Source of the DNA: Caballeronia megalochromosomata | Lineage (GTDB): Bacteria > Pseudomonadota > Gammaproteobacteria > Burkholderiales > Burkholderiaceae | Direction of reading: 5' to 3' | Length of the DNA stretch: 36,728 bases | Assembly (NCBI GenBank): GCA_001580565.1 | Contig: LRBF01000066.1 | Coordinates: 1-36,728, forward strand | Shown here: positions 34,191 to 36,728 of the stretch, in pieces | Position numbering within the stretch: the stretch's first letter is position 1 | How the letters are laid out: each line of letters begins with the position of its first letter | Made by a program: the position numbers and the translations under genes | The notes under the pieces: generated by a model | What the model saw: only the letters and a program-made list of their open reading frames with translations | What the model was told of the DNA's origin: nothing | Databases searched by the model: none

Positions 34191-34886
34191 TCACAGACCC
34201 GGCATGATCGGATAGGGAATCGTGTGATCTTCCACGCGCTTCACGCCCGGGATGCTTTCCGACGCGATACGCATGGCATCGAGCTGATCCCTCGACCATA
34301 CCGTGCCCCACAGGTGCACCACGCCATCGCGGACGACAATATTGCGCCCCGGAAATGCCCATCCTCGTCCGGTGAGATCGCCCATCAGCATCGCGCGGAT
34401 TTCGGCGTCGCTGGCCAGTGCATCCGGCGCGGCTTCCAGGGCGAGCGTCGACGCCAGCGCCTGCACCAGATTCGAACGGCTGACGATGCCGACGAGATTG
34501 CCACCGCGCAGCACTGGCACGCGCTTGATGTGATGGCTTTCGAGCACGGCGGCGATATCGGCGAGCGACGTATCCTCTTTCACACAGATGGGTTCGCGGC
34601 TCATGATCTCCCCGACTGTCAGCGCATGCGACTTGATGTAGTCGGCCGCGCCGCCATCGGAGCCGAGCATGTCGAGCCACCAGGAGCGGCGGTTGCGCTT
34701 TTCGGTGCCGATCTCCTCGCGATGAAGCAGATCGCCCTCGCTGACCATGCCGACGACCTGTCCCGCCTGATCGACGACGGGCGCGGCGCTGATGCGATGC
34801 TGCACCAGCAGTTGCGCCAGTTCATGCACCTTCGTTTCGGGCGTGACGGAAACAACGGGAGAAGTCATTACATCGCGTGCTTGCAT
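34191..34886 (-). CDS. Two-CBS-domain plus BON-domain protein
   Basis: 231 residues: CBS 1 (about 1-57, MQARDVMTSPVVSVTPETKV), a linker, CBS 2 (about 88-146, LTVGEIMSREPICVKEDTSL) and a BON domain (about 160-225). CBS pairs bind adenosine nucleotides; BON domains bind phospholipid or partner proteins. The combination is common in proteobacteria and is usually tied to stress or energy sensing. There is no signal peptide, so it is cytosolic. Two adjacent ATGs exist; the second (34886) sits 6 nt after CGGAG and is preferred over 34889. It lies 80 bp upstream of marR on the same strand, with the marR promoter in the gap. Confidence 0.88.
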   Translation of the reverse strand: MQARDVMTSPVVSVTPETKVHELAQLLVQHRISAAPVVDQAGQVVGMVSEGDLLHREEIGTEKRNRRSWWLDMLGSDGGAADYIKSHALTVGEIMSREPICVKEDTSLADIAAVLESHHIKRVPVLRGGNLVGIVSRSNLVQALASTLALEAAPDALASDAEIRAMLMGDLTGRGWAFPGRNIVVRDGVVHLWGTVWSRDQLDAMRIASESIPGVKRVEDHTIPYPIMPGL

Positions 34887-34929
34887 CATGTACTCCGGAA
34901 GTCGATTGACGAGGTCGTGCGAGGGCGCC

Positions 34930-34952
34930 TGACGCATGCGTGACGTGCGTCA
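34930..34952. promoter_or_regulatory. Dyad upstream of the CBS-BON gene
   Basis: TGACGCA-N9-TGCGTCA, perfect 7-bp arms, begins 43 bp upstream of the CBS-BON start. It could be an operator for that gene. No regulator is assigned. Confidence 0.4.
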
Positions 34953-35048
34953 GACCCGGATCACTTTAAAGATCGCTGCCCTGTCTGCGATTGACCTGTA
35001 TCAAGCATTTCGCTGGAGTACGCGTGCGGCCTTCGGACGCGGCCTGGC

Positions 35049-35888
35049 TCAATGTGCATCGATGAACGCGGTGACATCGGCGAGCACCGGCGAGTCCTTG
35101 CGCCGCGCCGCCGAAAAAGACTGCACGACCGTATCGTGGCCGTATCCCGGATATTTTTTCAGTTCCACGACGTCGTGATGCGCGCGCAATGCAGCGGCGA
35201 AACGATCGCTGTTGCGCGGATCGACATCGGTATCCGCCGTGCCCGCGGCGAGCAGCATCGGCGGTTCGTGTCCGGAGATGAACGTAATGGGCAGCGCCCC
35301 CGCGCGCAGCGCCGCCGGAAAGATCTCGTCCATGTGAGGGTCGCTCGTCGGAATCGCGGCGTACGGCCCGGCGAGTCCGATCATCCCGGCGAGCGAAGTA
35401 TTCGCCATGCCTTGCGCGGCCAGATAACGCGGATCGGTCGCGAGCATGGCGGCCATGTGCGCGCCGGACGAATGACCCATGAGGAAGATGCGTCCGGGAT
35501 CGCCGCCGAATTCGCGCGCGTGATCGCGCGTCCAGCGCACGGCTGCGGCGGCGTCATCCAGAAAGCCCGGAAAAACGGCGTCCGGATAGACGCGGTAGTC
35601 CGGCGCGACCGTCACGATGCCGTGCTCGGCGAGCGCCTGCGCCACGTCGCGCGAATTCGAGCGATGTCCGCTTTGCCAGCCGCCGCCGTAGAAATACACG
35701 ACGACGGGCAAGTTCGCCCGCTTGCCGGAGTCGGGCGCATAGACGTCGAGCCGCTCGCGAGGGCCCTTGCCATAGGCGACGCCGTCCGCGCGCTCGTCAG
35801 CATGTTCGAACGCGCGGGTCGCGATCACGCCGCCCACGCATGCAGCCAGCGCCAGAGTCATGAATTTTCTTCTTGCCGGGAAATGCAT
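35049..35888 (-). CDS. Exported alpha/beta hydrolase (carboxylesterase, HSL-like)
   Basis: 279 residues. The oxyanion segment is YGGGW (67-71) in place of the usual HGGGW. The nucleophile is S140 in GHSSG, followed by an aspartate in TADTDVD (D221 or D223) and H251 in GYGHDT, so the triad is complete. The N terminus (ARRKFMTLALAACVGG) has a short hydrophobic stretch after RRK and a possible lipobox LAAC at C17, suggesting export, perhaps as a lipoprotein. Relatives include kynurenine formamidase-like esterases; the substrate is unknown. It stands alone, 162 bp downstream of the divergent-side CBS-BON start region. Confidence 0.85.
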   Translation of the reverse strand: MHFPARRKFMTLALAACVGGVIATRAFEHADERADGVAYGKGPRERLDVYAPDSGKRANLPVVVYFYGGGWQSGHRSNSRDVAQALAEHGIVTVAPDYRVYPDAVFPGFLDDAAAAVRWTRDHAREFGGDPGRIFLMGHSSGAHMAAMLATDPRYLAAQGMANTSLAGMIGLAGPYAAIPTSDPHMDEIFPAALRAGALPITFISGHEPPMLLAAGTADTDVDPRNSDRFAAALRAHHDVVELKKYPGYGHDTVVQSFSAARRKDSPVLADVTAFIDAH

Positions 35889-36290
35889 GGGTGCCGTCGA
35901 GGTTCCTTTTCAGCGGACATTAAACAATGCGCGATTGCGACTGTCCGTGCGGAAGTCATCGTTCGTTTCGACAGGCTACCGTGAGATAGAAAGCCATTTG
36001 GAAGAAACTAGTTCGTTCTCCCATCTGTTGCACAGAGTCTGTCGATTGTCCAGTGTCATTCATACCGATTCCCGACACGCCCCTTCAACCAGCCAACGAC
36101 TTATGTCTCTCTCCGCACATAGCGGAGCAATCTGTCTGGATACGCTTCATCGTCGTGACATCGGTCCGCCCGGAATCGGACCTCATATATTGAGAGCGCC
36201 CAAGGCGCCGCGCACAAATCAAAAGATTCAAAAATAAAAGGCAAACCGCCGGGACACGGTATTGCCATAACCGCTGAGGGAGTTTTATCC
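35889..36290. promoter_or_regulatory. 402-bp noncoding stretch with three hairpins before the CoA ligase
   Basis: No supported gene on either strand. On the plus strand three short stems follow each other: CTCCGC-N5-GCGGAG (36111-36127), GGTCCG-N8-CGGACC (36163-36182) and GCGCC-CAA-GGCGC (36196-36208). An A-rich stretch follows (about 36213-36240), then the GAGGGAG ribosome site (36276-36282) of the next gene. The region is less GC-rich than its surroundings. It could be a structured leader or remains of something older. Confidence 0.4.
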
Positions 36291-36728
36291 ATGGATCGTT
36301 CGGTACTGTCCAACGAGGCACAGTCGCGCCTGCCGATTTTCGACCCTGACCCCGTTCGCACCGCACAGTCACAGATGACTGCGTTCACCGCTGCGCTGCA
36401 AGCACACACGGGTCAGTCATTCACACGCTATGACGAGTTGCACGACTTCTCGGTCCGGGAATACCGGGACTTCTGGAAGTGTTTCATGCAATGGACGCAC
36501 GGATTGACGTGGTCAGGCGAAACGGAGCCTGTCTGTGTCGGCGATATATGCGAGCACGCGAGCTTCTTTCCAAACGTCAAACTGAACTACGCCGAGAACC
36601 TGCTCAGCTTTTCCATTGCCCCCGCCGATGCGCCCGCGCTCACCGCCTGTCATGCCGATGGACGCCGCGTGCGCCTCACGCGCGGCGAATTGCGCGCGCG
36701 CGTGGCCCGCCTCGCCGACGCGCTCACG
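36291..36728 (+). CDS. Acetoacetyl-CoA synthetase-like ligase, N-terminal part (cut by window edge)
   Basis: 146 codons are in the window, with no stop before the edge. The segments DELHDFSVREYRDFWKCFMQ and HASFFPNVKLNYAENLL are the N-terminal ACAS domain pattern of acetoacetate-CoA ligases (about 650 residues when complete), which make acetoacetyl-CoA from acetoacetate, ATP and CoA. GAGGGAG lies 8 nt before the ATG. A related acyl-CoA ligase is possible, since the catalytic part is not visible. What it belongs to lies beyond the right edge. Confidence 0.8.
   Translation, partial: MDRSVLSNEAQSRLPIFDPDPVRTAQSQMTAFTAALQAHTGQSFTRYDELHDFSVREYRDFWKCFMQWTHGLTWSGETEPVCVGDICEHASFFPNVKLNYAENLLSFSIAPADAPALTACHADGRRVRLTRGELRARVARLADALT

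Noticed and set aside
36291..36728. Start of a polyketide or nonribosomal peptide cluster
   Set aside because: The visible N-terminal ACAS pattern points to an acetoacetate-CoA ligase, and nothing beyond the edge can be read.

Overview
The window is high-GC DNA with dense, tightly spaced operons, GGAG-type ribosome sites and protein sequences typical of Burkholderiaceae. The best guess from protein character and from the FFAAAKKV-coding repeat near the left end is Caballeronia or Paraburkholderia. It looks like chromosomal or megaplasmid accessory territory. It is rich in transport, efflux, small-molecule metabolism and local regulators, with no rRNA, tRNA or core housekeeping block.

Layout. 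(1) 1-706: noncoding, dominated by two 212-nt arms of an imperfect inverted repeat; the right arm runs into the 3' end of the first gene. (2) 673-5582: an adenylate-forming ligase, an aromatic aminotransferase and a PheP-type permease on the minus strand, divergent from an Lrp/AsnC regulator. Together they look like an amino-acid uptake and transamination module. (3) 5610-10334: an SDR oxidoreductase and an alkanesulfonate operon ssuA-ssuD-ssuC-ssuB with ATGA-coupled junctions. (4) 10587-15765: an orphan MexF-like RND pump, a LysR regulator divergent from a glutathione S-transferase, and a small unknown protein. (5) 15981-22656: an ArsR-type regulator, a stand-alone acetolactate synthase and a second-type 2-oxoglutarate dehydrogenase E1 (two ThDP enzymes in one operon), divergent from a GlxA-type regulator and a Mug glycosylase. 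(6) 22873-27748: an ABM-domain protein followed by a complete DHA2-type tripartite efflux set. (7) 27749-29310: a ragged interval with an unidentified gene relic, a receiver-only response regulator, a VOC protein and the frameshifted remains of a serine recombinase. (8) 29311-34110 (minus): a MarR-headed second tripartite efflux operon with the same ~35-bp element placed twice inside it. (9) 34191-36728: a CBS-BON protein, an alpha/beta hydrolase, a noncoding stretch with stacked hairpins, and the start of an acetoacetyl-CoA synthetase cut by the window edge.

How the genes fit together. Most modules pair a transporter or enzyme set with its own regulator: Lrp with pheP, LysR with GST, MarR with emr, and possibly GlxA or ArsR with the ThDP pair. 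Two complete EmrAB-TolC-like pumps and one lone RND permease lie within about 24 kb. The least explained units are the SucA-like/acetolactate synthase/ArsR operon and the duplicated dyad element in the MarR-emr operon. No phage, CRISPR or known defence system is visible. Nothing here proves a new system; the candidates are ranked in the findings.
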